From Rhodopirellula europaea 6C (GTDB taxonomy: Bacteria; Planctomycetota; Planctomycetia; Pirellulales; Pirellulaceae), in assembly GCF_000338295.1 (NCBI RefSeq), contig NZ_ANMO01000216.1:310001-374000 (forward strand): a DNA stretch of 64,000 nucleotides, given 5' to 3'. The notes beneath the pieces are model-generated. The model worked only from the letters and a program-made list of their open reading frames with translations, was not told the DNA's origin and searched no databases. Below, piece by piece: positions 15,959 through 25,680 of the stretch (the stretch's first letter is position 1; every line of letters starts with the position of its first letter). A program made the translations under genes and the position numbers.

Positions 15959-16004
15959 AGTCGGGCCAATATGTTACTTGACCCAACCGATCCCCCAACC
16001 GTTT

Positions 16005-17456
16005 TTACGAAAAATATCGATCCGAGGAGATCGATTGTTCGCTATCGGAGTCGCCCGATTCACGTAATTTTTCGCACAGCTCGTCCTGATTCATCGCGAA
16101 TCGGGGGTTGATTTCGACTTTGACCGAATCGTCCACCGTCACGCCGCACGATCTCAGCCAGCCTCGGTGGAGATCGCAAATCGCTTGTTGGGCCAATTCG
16201 GGGGTGTCTGTCGCCGCACCGTTAGCATTCTTCACCGGTGCAAAGGCCTCGGCCGGATTTGCTTCACAAACAATCGTATTTTTTGCATTAGGGAGCAGGT
16301 CAAAAATGAATTGCTCGAATTTGATGGCATTGGGACTTTCCGGAGTCACCAATTGGCCGTCCGCGTCCACGTGAGCAACCTTTTTATTGGCCCGGTGAAT
16401 TGGAAGGGAAGTGTCCAGCTCCAGCATCCGTTCCAGGAAGTCGAGGTCGAACAGATGGACCGCAATGTTGCCGGCCCAAAGTTTCAGGCTGCCATCGGCG
16501 TTGGTCATTTCGGCGGCCGAGTCTGGCAGATCGCTGTATTCGATGATTTGTGTCTGACCGTCGATCTCGACGATGTTCCCTACTTTTTCGGTTGGGTAAC
16601 GTTTGCGGATCACCTGCGTGGTCATCTCGCTGTTGGCCAACAAATGGTGGCCGATGAAAACGGGATCGCACAGACCGACCAATGGATTGTCGACTTGGAA
16701 GTAGAACAAGTGTTTGCGTCCGTTCTTCCGCATCTCTTCCATGCAACCGTTTCGCGAAAGAGCGCGGAGCGTTCCGCCATGTCCGTCAGGGCTGAGCGCG
16801 AGCGAACCTTTTTCGGCCAACAACACTTGTCCGGTCTCGGCATCGACCGCTGGCATGGTGCCTTGCTGGAAGATCGTGACCTGCTCGGGTTTCAATCCCA
16901 AGTAGTTGTTCTCTTCAAAGTAGCGACGTGTTTCGGCGTGGGTTGCTTCGCTGGTCATCAGATACAGAGGCACGTCGACGCCGTACTTCTCTCCCGCCGC
17001 GATCAGACGGTCCGCGAAAAACTGAAACAGTGTTCGCTCGCTGACGGGGCCGACGGGGAACATGCCTTTGGGTTGATCGAAGCCCAGTCGAGTGCCCTGC
17101 CCTCCGGCGACCAACACCGTCGCGATCTCACCGGCTCGCAAGGCTTCTTCGCCGCGTTTCTGGGCATCGTCGAGGGTCCAGTCGCAACCGCTTCCGTCGC
17201 TGGCGACCGCTTGAGGCATTGTCGCTCGCGCGGCCAGTTCACCGAAGTCGACTGATTTGTCTTTGCCTTCGATCAGCGTTTTGAGACGAGCGAAGTCGAC
17301 CTGCGCGATCTGCTCGCTCAAGCGAGATTGCTGGTCGGAATCAAGCGAGTCCCAGAAACGCAGCAAGTGTGTTTGTTCGAAGGGCTCCAAGCGAGATTTC
17401 AGCTCATCGAACGAAAGAGTGGGCTGGCTTTGAGCGGACGACTGGGCGGCAGACAT
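16005..17456 (-). CDS. UDP-N-acetylhexosamine pyrophosphorylase, eukaryote-like UAP family
   Basis: The ATG at 17456 gives 483 residues; an in-frame upstream extension lacks homology-like sequence. The protein belongs to the UDPGP type 1 family, whose UAP/AGX members make UDP-GlcNAc or UDP-GalNAc from UTP and the sugar 1-phosphate. The nucleotide-binding motif LVAGGQGTRLG is at 115-125, followed by QPKGMFPVG. Further typical blocks are QGTMPAVD, the SPDGHGGTLRAL motif, FYFQVDNPL and the catalytic-site NAIKFEQFIFD segment. Length and motif order match eukaryotic UAP (about 480-520 residues) rather than bacterial GlmU, and there is no acetyltransferase domain. It probably feeds cell-envelope glycan synthesis. 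Confidence 0.88.
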   Translation of the reverse strand: MSAAQSSAQSQPTLSFDELKSRLEPFEQTHLLRFWDSLDSDQQSRLSEQIAQVDFARLKTLIEGKDKSVDFGELAARATMPQAVASDGSGCDWTLDDAQKRGEEALRAGEIATVLVAGGQGTRLGFDQPKGMFPVGPVSERTLFQFFADRLIAAGEKYGVDVPLYLMTSEATHAETRRYFEENNYLGLKPEQVTIFQQGTMPAVDAETGQVLLAEKGSLALSPDGHGGTLRALSRNGCMEEMRKNGRKHLFYFQVDNPLVGLCDPVFIGHHLLANSEMTTQVIRKRYPTEKVGNIVEIDGQTQIIEYSDLPDSAAEMTNADGSLKLWAGNIAVHLFDLDFLERMLELDTSLPIHRANKKVAHVDADGQLVTPESPNAIKFEQFIFDLLPNAKNTIVCEANPAEAFAPVKNANGAATDTPELAQQAICDLHRGWLRSCGVTVDDSVKVEINPRFAMNQDELCEKLRESGDSDSEQSISSDRYFS

Positions 17457-17584
17457 TGGCAACTGGTGGATTCTTTGAGGAAAGGTGAATGCATTGAATT
17501 GCAAGCAAAGACGGCAGCTCAGAACAGCATATTCTGTTCCGTACCCATTCCAGCCACCCGTTGGAGAGATTCGCGAAAACTTCG

Positions 17585-18340
17585 TCAATCCTGTTCGGGA
17601 CGCGGGAATGCTGCGGGTTGGCCAAACCATTCCGGATGGAACCCCTGGCGAACGGCTAACAGAACCGCCTTACCGTGTTGGTGCGGGGCGCCGTGGGTGG
17701 TGTCCCACTCGAGGCGTTCTTCATAACGCAGTACTCGCAGCTTTGATTTCGGGTCACATGCCCAGCCGACCAATTGATTCGGGCGGAAATAATTGATGAC
17801 CGCACCCGCCGTTTCGCTGACGGGTTGGTCGCTTTCCTTGCCTGGTGATTGGTTGCTGCCCGGATCTTCGGTTGTGTGAACTTGGGCGTACAGCATGCCG
17901 TGGTCGGTCAAGGAGGCACTCATTTTGTTCCAAACGGCCGGTGCGTCGGACTCGGGAATGTGATCCAGAACCGTTGTCGCGATAACGGCGGAGTACACAT
18001 TCGCTTCCATCGACAACTCGCGAACGTCGCAGACGACGGTCTGAATCCGTTCGGACAGATCTGCACGTTCAGCTCGTTCGCGGATCCGGTCGAGCCCTCG
18101 CTCGCTGACGTCAACCGATGTGACGTCGTAACCCGCCGCGGCGAGAGCCAGCGTGTCTCGACCGGCCCCAGCACCCAAATCGATCGCTTTCGGCCGTTGG
18201 GTGTAGGTCGATGCCTTCGCGCCGGTTTGGCTCAAGTAAGCAGCCAATTCCGGCGACGGTTGCATGCCGTATGCGATGTTTTCACGGTCGTAGGCTTCGA
18301 AGAAGAAGTCGTTGGATGGGTCGTCGGTGACTCGATTCAC
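17585..18340 (-). CDS. SAM-dependent methyltransferase, class I
   Basis: The likely GTG start at 18340 gives 251 residues; other non-ATG starts up to 18421 are open, so the N-terminus is uncertain. The Rossmann-like core has motif I as AIDLGAGAGRDTLALA, an acidic end to strand 2 (SVDVSERGLDRI), a CDVREL segment and the DHIPESD region. This pattern is closest to TehB-like and methyltransferase-domain-25 proteins. The substrate is unknown. The C-terminal part adds a YFRPNQLVGWA segment and a His-containing tail. It is divergent from the DUF1549 gene and lies upstream of the pyrophosphorylase gene on the same strand, 128 bases away. Confidence 0.78.
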   Translation of the reverse strand: MNRVTDDPSNDFFFEAYDRENIAYGMQPSPELAAYLSQTGAKASTYTQRPKAIDLGAGAGRDTLALAAAGYDVTSVDVSERGLDRIRERAERADLSERIQTVVCDVRELSMEANVYSAVIATTVLDHIPESDAPAVWNKMSASLTDHGMLYAQVHTTEDPGSNQSPGKESDQPVSETAGAVINYFRPNQLVGWACDPKSKLRVLRYEERLEWDTTHGAPHQHGKAVLLAVRQGFHPEWFGQPAAFPRPEQD

Positions 18341-18421
18341 GCTGATACAGACTGTCTGAAGAAATCGGATAAAATTGAGTTGTCCTTGGCAAGATAGCCC
18401 GCCGGAAAGCGAAACACACAC

Positions 18422-20584
18422 ATGCCACCCATTGAAACCACGATCGACAGCAGCGACGAGTCCCCTGACTCTTTCGCGAAAAGTTCGCTGGTGACGGCCG
18501 AATTGGTGTCTGATCCGGTCGTTGATGCTGAACTTGTCCCCCGCTGGAAACGTGCTCTGGCTTCAGTTGGTCGCTGGAGTTTGTTGCTGATTTTGGCGTT
18601 GATGACCTTCGGGTTTCTGTCCTCCGGTTTGAGCCCCGACCCATCCGCGATCTTTGATGAAGACAACGCCAAGTCCGCTGTCGCTCAAGATGAAAACGTC
18701 AACGACATCGGTGCCGAGGCCGTCGCAATCGCGTTGAATGACAATCCAGCGACCGCAATCGAACCGGTCAGCCTGCGTTCGACTGAGTCGCAACCGCCGG
18801 GTAAAACCAACTCGAAAAAGAGCGATTCGGAACTCGCGTTGGTTACAGGAAAGATTGCCGAACAATGGCGGGCGGAGTTGGATTCTCGCGGATTGGAAGC
18901 GGCACCCATGGCGGACTGGTTAACCGTGTGCCGCCGTTTATCGTTGGCATTGGCGGGCACCGGGTTGTCGTTGGAAGAGATCCGGTCGCTGCAGCGATTG
19001 CCCGAAGCCGATCGCGTCGAGACGCATCGTGAGAGATTGCTAAGCAGTGAACGCTTTCATCATTACTGGGCCGAACGAACCGCTCGTTATCTGGTGGGTG
19101 CCGATGAAGGGCCATTCATCTTCTACCGCGGGCGGCGGTTCCGCACTTGGCTGGCTGAACAGTACGCGAAGAACACTCGCTACGACGAATTGGTTCGGAT
19201 GTTGATCACGGCCGAAGGAGTCTGGACGGATCGGCCGGAAGTCAATTTCCACACCGTCACCTTTGATAGCGGAGACAACGCTCCGGATCCAATTCGCTTG
19301 GCTGCACGAACGACGCGAGCTTTTTTGGGCGTGCGGATTGATTGCCTGCAATGCCACGATGATTTTCTAGGAAACGTTTCGCTCGGTGATGCGTCCTGGA
19401 TCATGTCGTGCGGGGCGGACGACGCGACGATCCAAGCTGCGTCGGAGGGAGACGCGAAATATGTCTTGCGGGAAGGAACCCAGGAAGATTTTCACTCGCT
19501 CGCGGCATTTTTCACGGCGGCGACCAGCGAAGGTGTTCAAGGATTGAAAGACAAACGAGCGAACTACGAGTATCAGTACTTGTACGCGGATGAGACGGTG
19601 CCGGTTGAGCCAAGCGTTCCATTCCTGCGTGAATTGTTGCCTCCGCGTCCGACGAATCAACAAGACGATTCCGATGAGGCCGACGTCGAAGAAACAGCGG
19701 AGGAAGTTGCGACCCAAGAAGTTGTCGCGGATGAACCAGACGCTGCGCCGGAGTTTGGCGATTTGCCTCGATACCTGAGTGACCGGGAACGGTTGGCGTA
19801 CTGGTTGACTCATCCGGAAAACAAACCAGCCGCGCGGGCCGCGGTGACTCGTGTGTGGACTTTATTGTTCGGGCAGCCACCAGCTATTGAGACGGACTAT
19901 GGATTCCAGGTTGGCGAAGTCGATAACTTGCCATTGGATTCACCACCATCGCCGATGATCGAAACCCTGACCGAAGCGTTCATCGAAAGTGGTTTCGATA
20001 TTCGGAAACTGATCCGTTGCATCACCGATTCCCCCGCTTTTCGCGTCAGCAGTCGTGCGGACTTCGATGTGACCGAGCAGCATGAGCTGGCGATGGCGGT
20101 GTTCCCGGTGACTCATCTGCGAAGCGAGCAGGTTGCCGGTGCGGCGATTCAGGCCGGACGTGTCAAAACAATCAATCGTGATTCATCGTTCTTTGTTCAG
20201 TTGCAGCAGTTCGGAAACTTGAATGACTTCCTGAAACGGTACGGCGATCTGGGTGAAGACGAGTTCACTCAACAACCCGTCACGATCACCCAACGATTGG
20301 TGATGTTGAACGGAAAGCTGATCAACGAAACGGCGAGCCCCAACCCCATCCTGAATGCCTCCTCGCATATCGAGATGTTTGCGAGAGACGATGAGGATGT
20401 GGTTCGAACGTTGTATTTGACAGTGTTGAATCGTGAACCCAGTGAGCGGGAACTGGAACACTTTGTCGAACGTCTCACCAAAGAGAGTCGCGAGAAGAAT
20501 GATCCGCCGACATCACGCAAACAAGAGATCACGGATCTGACGTGGATTCTGCTCAACAGCAGTGAGTTTGCCTGGAACCATTGA
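18422..20584 (+). CDS. DUF1549/DUF1553 domain protein, membrane-anchored
   Basis: This 720-residue protein is of a planctomycete-expanded type. A non-cleaved-looking membrane helix lies at about residues 55-72 after a 50-residue acidic cytoplasmic N-terminus. The DUF1549 region (about 145-400) contains the CxxCH motif CLQCH at 308-312, the family's internal possible heme site. DUF1553 fills the C-terminal third, with the segments PAARAAVTRVWTLLFG and REPSERELEHF. A Glu-rich insert lies near 415-445. The usual N-terminal cytochrome-like PSCyt1 domain is absent. It precedes a DUF1501 gene by 36 bases, the standard pairing in planctomycetes. The biochemical role of this pair is unknown. Confidence 0.88.
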   Translation: MPPIETTIDSSDESPDSFAKSSLVTAELVSDPVVDAELVPRWKRALASVGRWSLLLILALMTFGFLSSGLSPDPSAIFDEDNAKSAVAQDENVNDIGAEAVAIALNDNPATAIEPVSLRSTESQPPGKTNSKKSDSELALVTGKIAEQWRAELDSRGLEAAPMADWLTVCRRLSLALAGTGLSLEEIRSLQRLPEADRVETHRERLLSSERFHHYWAERTARYLVGADEGPFIFYRGRRFRTWLAEQYAKNTRYDELVRMLITAEGVWTDRPEVNFHTVTFDSGDNAPDPIRLAARTTRAFLGVRIDCLQCHDDFLGNVSLGDASWIMSCGADDATIQAASEGDAKYVLREGTQEDFHSLAAFFTAATSEGVQGLKDKRANYEYQYLYADETVPVEPSVPFLRELLPPRPTNQQDDSDEADVEETAEEVATQEVVADEPDAAPEFGDLPRYLSDRERLAYWLTHPENKPAARAAVTRVWTLLFGQPPAIETDYGFQVGEVDNLPLDSPPSPMIETLTEAFIESGFDIRKLIRCITDSPAFRVSSRADFDVTEQHELAMAVFPVTHLRSEQVAGAAIQAGRVKTINRDSSFFVQLQQFGNLNDFLKRYGDLGEDEFTQQPVTITQRLVMLNGKLINETASPNPILNASSHIEMFARDDEDVVRTLYLTVLNREPSERELEHFVERLTKESREKNDPPTSRKQEITDLTWILLNSSEFAWNH

Positions 20585-20620
20585 GGCCAGAACCTTGTTT
20601 GAAACCAACCGGAGCCTTTC

Positions 20621-21970
20621 ATGAGCATCTCATTCAACGACCACCACGGATCCATCGGTCGACTGGGCGAGGGACTGCGGAGCGGTTTGTGTAGTGCTCA
20701 GGTTCACCTGTCTCGCCGACGACTGTTGGGAGCAGGCTCCGCATTGATGATGTCTTCACTGGCACGTCGGTTGACGTTGGCTGCGGAGCAAAAAGCGGAT
20801 TCGGGCAAGCCACCGAAGAGTGTGATTTTGCTGTGGATGGAAGGCGGCCCGAGTCAGTTGGAAACCTTCGATCCTCATCCGGGCACAAAGTTCGGTGGTG
20901 ATGTCGGCGATGTCGCCACCACATTGAAGGACGTGCGAATCGCGGACACGATGCCGCGATTGGCCGAGCAGATGCACCTTTGTTCGCTGGTACGGAGCGT
21001 GGTTGGGAAGGAGGGCGATCACGAGCGAGCGATCTATGCGATGAAGTCAGGATATCGCCCCGATCCAACGCTGGAGCATCCGTCGATCGGCAGCATTCTT
21101 TGTCACGCCGACGATGCGGGAGCTGACATCCCGAGGCATATCGCGATCCTGGCTGGCCGTACCGCTGCGACGGGCGGATATCTCGGGCCGCAGTTCGATG
21201 CGTTCAAGACCGGGGACCCGCTCGAACCGGTTCCTGATGTTCGCGCAAGAGTCGATGAGTCGCGTTATCAACGTCGGCTGGATGCGCTGAACAACGTGCT
21301 GGAACCTCAGTTCACACGAGGTCGCATTCGCAATTTGCAAGAGAACCGAACATTGCATTTGGCTGGCACACAAGCCGCTCGGAAGATGATGTCGAGCGAC
21401 CAATTGACGGCATTTGATGTGAAAGAAGAACCGCAAGCTGAGTTAGACGCGTTCGGCGATCACCCGTTTGGCCGAAGTTGTTTGGCTGCGTCTCGATTGG
21501 TGGAGGTCGGCGTTCGTTGCGTCGAAGTGACACTGAGTGGATGGGACAGCCACATCAACAATCACAGTTTGCAATCAAGTGCGGCGGGAACCTTGGACGA
21601 AGGCATTGCTGCTCTGTTGAAACGATTGGAAGAACGCGGTTTGTTGGAGTCCACGCTCGTCGTTTGCGGCGGTGAGTTTGGACGCACGCCACAGATCAAT
21701 CCGGCAGGTGGACGTGATCATTGGATCCACGGATTCAGCACATTGTTGGCCGGTGGCGGTATTCGTCGTGGGCATGTTCACGGTGCGACGGGACCAGAGC
21801 CCAACGCCGACAAACCAGATGCTCATGTGGAAAGTCCGGTCACAATCCCGGATCTGCATGCCACGATCTTGTCCACTCTGGGGCTGGATCCGACCGAAGA
21901 ATTGGACACTCCGATTGGGCGTCCAATGAAACGCAGCGAAGGCGAAGTCATCGAGTCGATCATCGCCTAG
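20621..21970 (+). CDS. DUF1501 domain protein with Tat-like signal
   Basis: This 449-residue protein belongs to DUF1501, related to the alkaline phosphatase/sulfatase superfamily fold. The N-terminus has twin arginines in LSRRRLLGAGSAL (about 29-41) before a hydrophobic stretch, so Tat export is likely. The characteristic VILLWMEGGPSQLETFDPHPG start of the domain is at about 67-87. Other family blocks include SGWDSHINNH and VVCGGEFGRTPQINPAGGRDHW, which hold the probable metal-binding His and Asp residues. The ATG has a GGAG 7-8 bases upstream. It forms an operon with the DUF1549/1553 gene before it. No substrate is known for this family. Confidence 0.92.
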   Translation: MSISFNDHHGSIGRLGEGLRSGLCSAQVHLSRRRLLGAGSALMMSSLARRLTLAAEQKADSGKPPKSVILLWMEGGPSQLETFDPHPGTKFGGDVGDVATTLKDVRIADTMPRLAEQMHLCSLVRSVVGKEGDHERAIYAMKSGYRPDPTLEHPSIGSILCHADDAGADIPRHIAILAGRTAATGGYLGPQFDAFKTGDPLEPVPDVRARVDESRYQRRLDALNNVLEPQFTRGRIRNLQENRTLHLAGTQAARKMMSSDQLTAFDVKEEPQAELDAFGDHPFGRSCLAASRLVEVGVRCVEVTLSGWDSHINNHSLQSSAAGTLDEGIAALLKRLEERGLLESTLVVCGGEFGRTPQINPAGGRDHWIHGFSTLLAGGGIRRGHVHGATGPEPNADKPDAHVESPVTIPDLHATILSTLGLDPTEELDTPIGRPMKRSEGEVIESIIA

Positions 21971-21986
21971 AACGAGGTGACCAAGG

Positions 21987-23669
21987 TCACTGTGCGGGTT
22001 GCATCCAGTTGATTTCGAATGATGCGGGTTCCTGGGCAACATCGAGGTTTCCAAAGGCAACCGCGGTGACTGTTTGGGCATCCACTGAATCGGCGAACGT
22101 GACCGGATAAGCTTTGCCGTTCATAAGTCGAACTTGGTAACCGTCGGATTCTTCCGCGTCGACAAATTTACCGAGGATGAACGCTCCGTCGGTTTGGCGA
22201 TCTTCCTGCGGTGTGTCGATCCAAGCTGGTACCTGCTTGGCAAAGGAAATGAACAGGTTCTTGTTGGATTTGATGCGATCCACCAAAGGTTGCAATTGGT
22301 CGTAATTGCCGGGCGAAGTTTCGGCAGACAAACGAGAGAGCATTCCATAGGCGAAGATCACCGCTTGGCCGTATTTGGGATCCGCTGCATCGATGCCCTC
22401 GAGTTGATTCAGCACCATGTCGATCTCGTCGATGGCAGCGGTCATGTCAGCATTGCTGTCATCGGACGCGGTGGCTTCTGGAGTGGCTGGCATTTCCGTG
22501 TCGTCGGAGGCCACTTCATCGATCGCTGGCGGCAATCCAGGCAGGCGATCCTGAGGCTCTTCGGCGGTTGGAGCTTCATCGGTTGTTGCTGGCGCGTCCA
22601 TGGGAGCTTCCTCCTCGGAGGTCGCGATCGATTCCACAGGCGGTTTTGCCACTTCGGTGACCGATGGTTCGTCGGAGGGCAATGGCTGAAGATCTTCCGG
22701 CGGCGTTTCAAGATCGTCTTCCGCAGCAGGCTTGTTGCTGCTCGTCGTCATGTCGCTCAGTTCAGCCAAAGCATCCGTGGCGGGGTCGGTTGCGGGGACC
22801 ATGTCCGCTTCCGATGTGTCGAGTTCGACGGGGGGCGGTGTTGAGGTGTCGTCGCTCGAGTCGTTGTTCAGTTCTTCTCCGAGCGAACGGCCTTCGGGCG
22901 CGTCGTCCATGATCGGTGGAACGTATCCACCGGGATTGACTGGTGCCGCGGCCGATCGTTGGACTTGGTTGGATGAACTGTAGGTTCCGTCGAGCGGATA
23001 GAACCCGAGGTTGGGGAGTGCGTCGAGGTACCACAGCAATCCACCGCCGATGGGCAACGCCAGCAGAGCACCGAGAATGGGTGATCCAACGGTTTTGATC
23101 AGCGACTTTTTCTTGCGGCGTTTTTTGTCGCTGGTGTAGATCGCCATCGGAGCCACTTCTGGTTGGGCTTCGACCGCTGAGTCGCTTCGATCTTCTGGGA
23201 TGGTGAACTCATCCAAATCGTCGGCGTCGGCAGATGGTTCCACCGATGTGAGTTCGGGTTCGTCGGTCGGCGATTCGAAAACATCCGAATCCAGCGTTTC
23301 CAATTCGCCGACTTCTTCGGTCGTGTCAGCGGCCTCGGGTTCTGGCTCGAGAGTTGCGAGACTGGGAGCTTCGAGGCTGGATGCTTCGAGACCGGGAGCA
23401 GCACCCGCGAGAGCAAAGCCAGCTGACGCAGCAGGCTCTTCATCGTCGCCATCGACGGGTTCCAAATCCGCGAGGGGGTCTGCACCGGTGTTCAGGTCGT
23501 CGCCCACCACGATCAAAGCGGGAGGCATCGCGGATTCAATTTCTTGTTGATCTAGCGTCGACAAACACCACGGGCACTGAACCTGAGCCGTCGCTGCAAC
23601 CTGTCCTGAAAGCAAACGATCAGGGATCCGGACTGATTCGTGGCAACGGGGACAAGGGGTGACCAACAT
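21987..23669 (-). CDS. Acidic zinc-ribbon membrane protein of unknown function
   Basis: The start at 23669 (MLVTPCPRCHES) gives 560 residues. The first 40 residues hold two Cys pairs, CPRC and CPWC, about 28 residues apart, as in MJ0042-type zinc ribbons. A very acidic region follows (about 60-175), with many Glu-Pro, Asp-Asp and Leu-Glu repeats. After a KKRRKKKS stretch there is one membrane helix near 193-212. The remaining extracytoplasmic part is again acidic, with Pro/Glu/Ala/Thr-rich sequence to about 440. A compact C-terminal domain of about 120 residues (DEIDMVLNQLEGID onward) follows. I know the architecture from planctomycete hypothetical proteins only as a general type. Function is unknown. 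Confidence 0.75.
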   Translation of the reverse strand: MLVTPCPRCHESVRIPDRLLSGQVAATAQVQCPWCLSTLDQQEIESAMPPALIVVGDDLNTGADPLADLEPVDGDDEEPAASAGFALAGAAPGLEASSLEAPSLATLEPEPEAADTTEEVGELETLDSDVFESPTDEPELTSVEPSADADDLDEFTIPEDRSDSAVEAQPEVAPMAIYTSDKKRRKKKSLIKTVGSPILGALLALPIGGGLLWYLDALPNLGFYPLDGTYSSSNQVQRSAAAPVNPGGYVPPIMDDAPEGRSLGEELNNDSSDDTSTPPPVELDTSEADMVPATDPATDALAELSDMTTSSNKPAAEDDLETPPEDLQPLPSDEPSVTEVAKPPVESIATSEEEAPMDAPATTDEAPTAEEPQDRLPGLPPAIDEVASDDTEMPATPEATASDDSNADMTAAIDEIDMVLNQLEGIDAADPKYGQAVIFAYGMLSRLSAETSPGNYDQLQPLVDRIKSNKNLFISFAKQVPAWIDTPQEDRQTDGAFILGKFVDAEESDGYQVRLMNGKAYPVTFADSVDAQTVTAVAFGNLDVAQEPASFEINWMQPAQ

Positions 23670-23739
23670 GAGCGAGACCAATCCGGCGGGAATTGTTTGT
23701 TACGAGACTCGGGTATTGTAACTACGCTTCGCGGGCATT

Positions 23740-25677
23740 TCAGCCCGCCGATTGCGGGTCAATTTCTTCATCCGCGTGGCTCGTTTTCAGTTCATGGTTC
23801 AGGATCTCGAGCAGGGTTTGCAGGAACACCACCACCATGGGGCCCACTAAAATCCCGATCGGACCAAACACGGACACTCCACCGATCACACTGAGCAGAG
23901 CAAACAGTGGATGCAGTTGGCTGCGACCGTGCAGCACATAAACCTTGATGACATTATCAATCGATGAAACGACGGCTGCGCCATAGACCGCAAGGAACGC
24001 GGCGGCGATCCAGCGTTGATCTACCAAGCCCAACCACAACGCACACGGAACCCAAACCGACGCGGCTCCCAAAAAGGGAACCAAGGCCATCACACTGGTC
24101 AGGAACAACAGCAGCACGATTTGATCGAAACCGCAAAGCCAGAATCCAATGGTTGCCAAGATCCCTTGGACAACGGCGCTGGCAACACTCGCCAACACCA
24201 CCGCTCGGCTGGTGCGATCAAACTCCATCAGCAGTTGATGTTCGTAGGCATCGTCCATCGGTGAGAGACGCATGAGCGTTCGGATCATCACCGGGCCATC
24301 GATCAAAAAGAAGTAGACCGAGACGACCAGGATCACCAAACCAAAGATGACTTGAACGACAATGCTGCCGGTCGCGCTTGTCAGCCGCACAAACCTGGGC
24401 TGCAAAGATTCGCGGGCCATTCGAATGAGCGACGAAAAGTCTTTTTCATCGGGGTTCGCGATCAGGCTGAGCTGGCTGCGAAGAGAGCCGCCCAGCAGCT
24501 GATTCATCCAACTTCGGACCGCGGCGGCGGTCTTGACCGCTGGTTGTTCGAAGCGTTCGTTCTTGTTCAGTTGAACCAACAATTGAGGCTGCGGGTTTTC
24601 GGATGCTGCGCTCGGTGAGTCAGCATCGGATGATGGAGCATTGATTGAATCGGTTTCGTCCTCGCTGGGTTCAACCGTGATGGCCGTTAAAGGTGGATCC
24701 GGCATTTCCGCGGCCGCTGATTCTTCAACGTCATTCACTAGATCGGCATCGGCGTCCAGTTGATCGGGATCAATTTGGCCAAGCGATGATGTCGCTGGTC
24801 CGGAGGGTTTGGGAACAAGGTTGTCACTGATCGAAATGTCGATGTCTCGATCAATGTTTTCTGAGTCGATGGAAAGAATCAGCAGTTCCGCGTACTCGTT
24901 CAAATTGTTGATGGCGATTTCTGAGGCGGTCTCGGCGATACCAGCGTTGGGAACTTCGGATTGCAGGTAGTTGATGATCGCGGCAGCCTGCTGAAGCTCG
25001 TTGATCTTGGCCCGGACGGCTTGCGGATCATCCGCTCTTGGCACGTTGATGTCGCCAACGATTCGGTCCAGTTCCCGAAAGTGTTCGGGGTGTGGGAGAG
25101 ACAATCCGACTTGCGAGCGGACTCGTTCCATCGCGACTGACATGTTGCTCAGGTTCATTTTGCTGAGCAGGATCGTGAACTGGGTCGTCGCGACGGAGAC
25201 CAGAACTCCCAGCGGCAGCAAGACGATGAACAGGATCAACGCGGTCGTTGTTCCCGCGGCCAACCGACGACGTCGTCCGACTTTTTCGAAAATCCACAAA
25301 TGGACAGGGCGGAAAATGACAACCAAAAGGGCTGCCAAAAAGAGCGGGACGAAGAAACCGATCATCAATCGGTAGAACAATACCCCGACCGCCAAGATGC
25401 CGATCACCAGCATCACCACGGACATGATCCGCGAAAGCGATGGCAGTTGTGGAAAGAGGATTTGTTTGCGGGTGCCGGGTTGAACCGGCGTCTCGGAACT
25501 CTCATCAGTGGAGTCGCCGATCACCGCGGTGAGTTTCTCCGGTGAGTCAGTCGCCTCGGTTTCGCCATCCTGAGTCGGTGACTCAGGTTCGCTTGCGTTT
25601 GTGGAACTCGAGTCGACAGGCGGATCAGAGTCACTGCCGTTCCGGCGGCTCGGCTGGTTCTTTTTTCGTCGTCCCAC
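23740..25677 (-). CDS. AI-2E family transporter (PerM/DUF20 type)
   Basis: This 645-residue membrane protein belongs to the AI-2E transporter family, whose members export signals or act in Na+/H+ exchange. After a polar, acidic N-terminus of about 80 residues come paired helices (about 85-125 and 140-165). A very long polar insert (about 170-400) with acidic, Ser/Pro-rich sequence follows, then the C-terminal helix set with the family motifs near PFLGAASVWVPCALWL and GPIGILVGPMVVVFLQTL. Ordinary family members have about 350 residues, so the insert and the N-terminus are extra. The GTG at 25677 is chosen because GAAAGGGAG lies just upstream. It starts 10 bases after the stop of the CxxCH gene, so the two are an operon. 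Confidence 0.85.
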   Translation of the reverse strand: MGRRKKNQPSRRNGSDSDPPVDSSSTNASEPESPTQDGETEATDSPEKLTAVIGDSTDESSETPVQPGTRKQILFPQLPSLSRIMSVVMLVIGILAVGVLFYRLMIGFFVPLFLAALLVVIFRPVHLWIFEKVGRRRRLAAGTTTALILFIVLLPLGVLVSVATTQFTILLSKMNLSNMSVAMERVRSQVGLSLPHPEHFRELDRIVGDINVPRADDPQAVRAKINELQQAAAIINYLQSEVPNAGIAETASEIAINNLNEYAELLILSIDSENIDRDIDISISDNLVPKPSGPATSSLGQIDPDQLDADADLVNDVEESAAAEMPDPPLTAITVEPSEDETDSINAPSSDADSPSAASENPQPQLLVQLNKNERFEQPAVKTAAAVRSWMNQLLGGSLRSQLSLIANPDEKDFSSLIRMARESLQPRFVRLTSATGSIVVQVIFGLVILVVSVYFFLIDGPVMIRTLMRLSPMDDAYEHQLLMEFDRTSRAVVLASVASAVVQGILATIGFWLCGFDQIVLLLFLTSVMALVPFLGAASVWVPCALWLGLVDQRWIAAAFLAVYGAAVVSSIDNVIKVYVLHGRSQLHPLFALLSVIGGVSVFGPIGILVGPMVVVFLQTLLEILNHELKTSHADEEIDPQSAG

Positions 25678-25680
25678 AAA

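Noticed and set aside
16167-17255. 362-residue open frame antisense to the pyrophosphorylase gene
   Set aside because: The UAP family motifs on the minus strand are intact; the antisense product is composition-driven noise.
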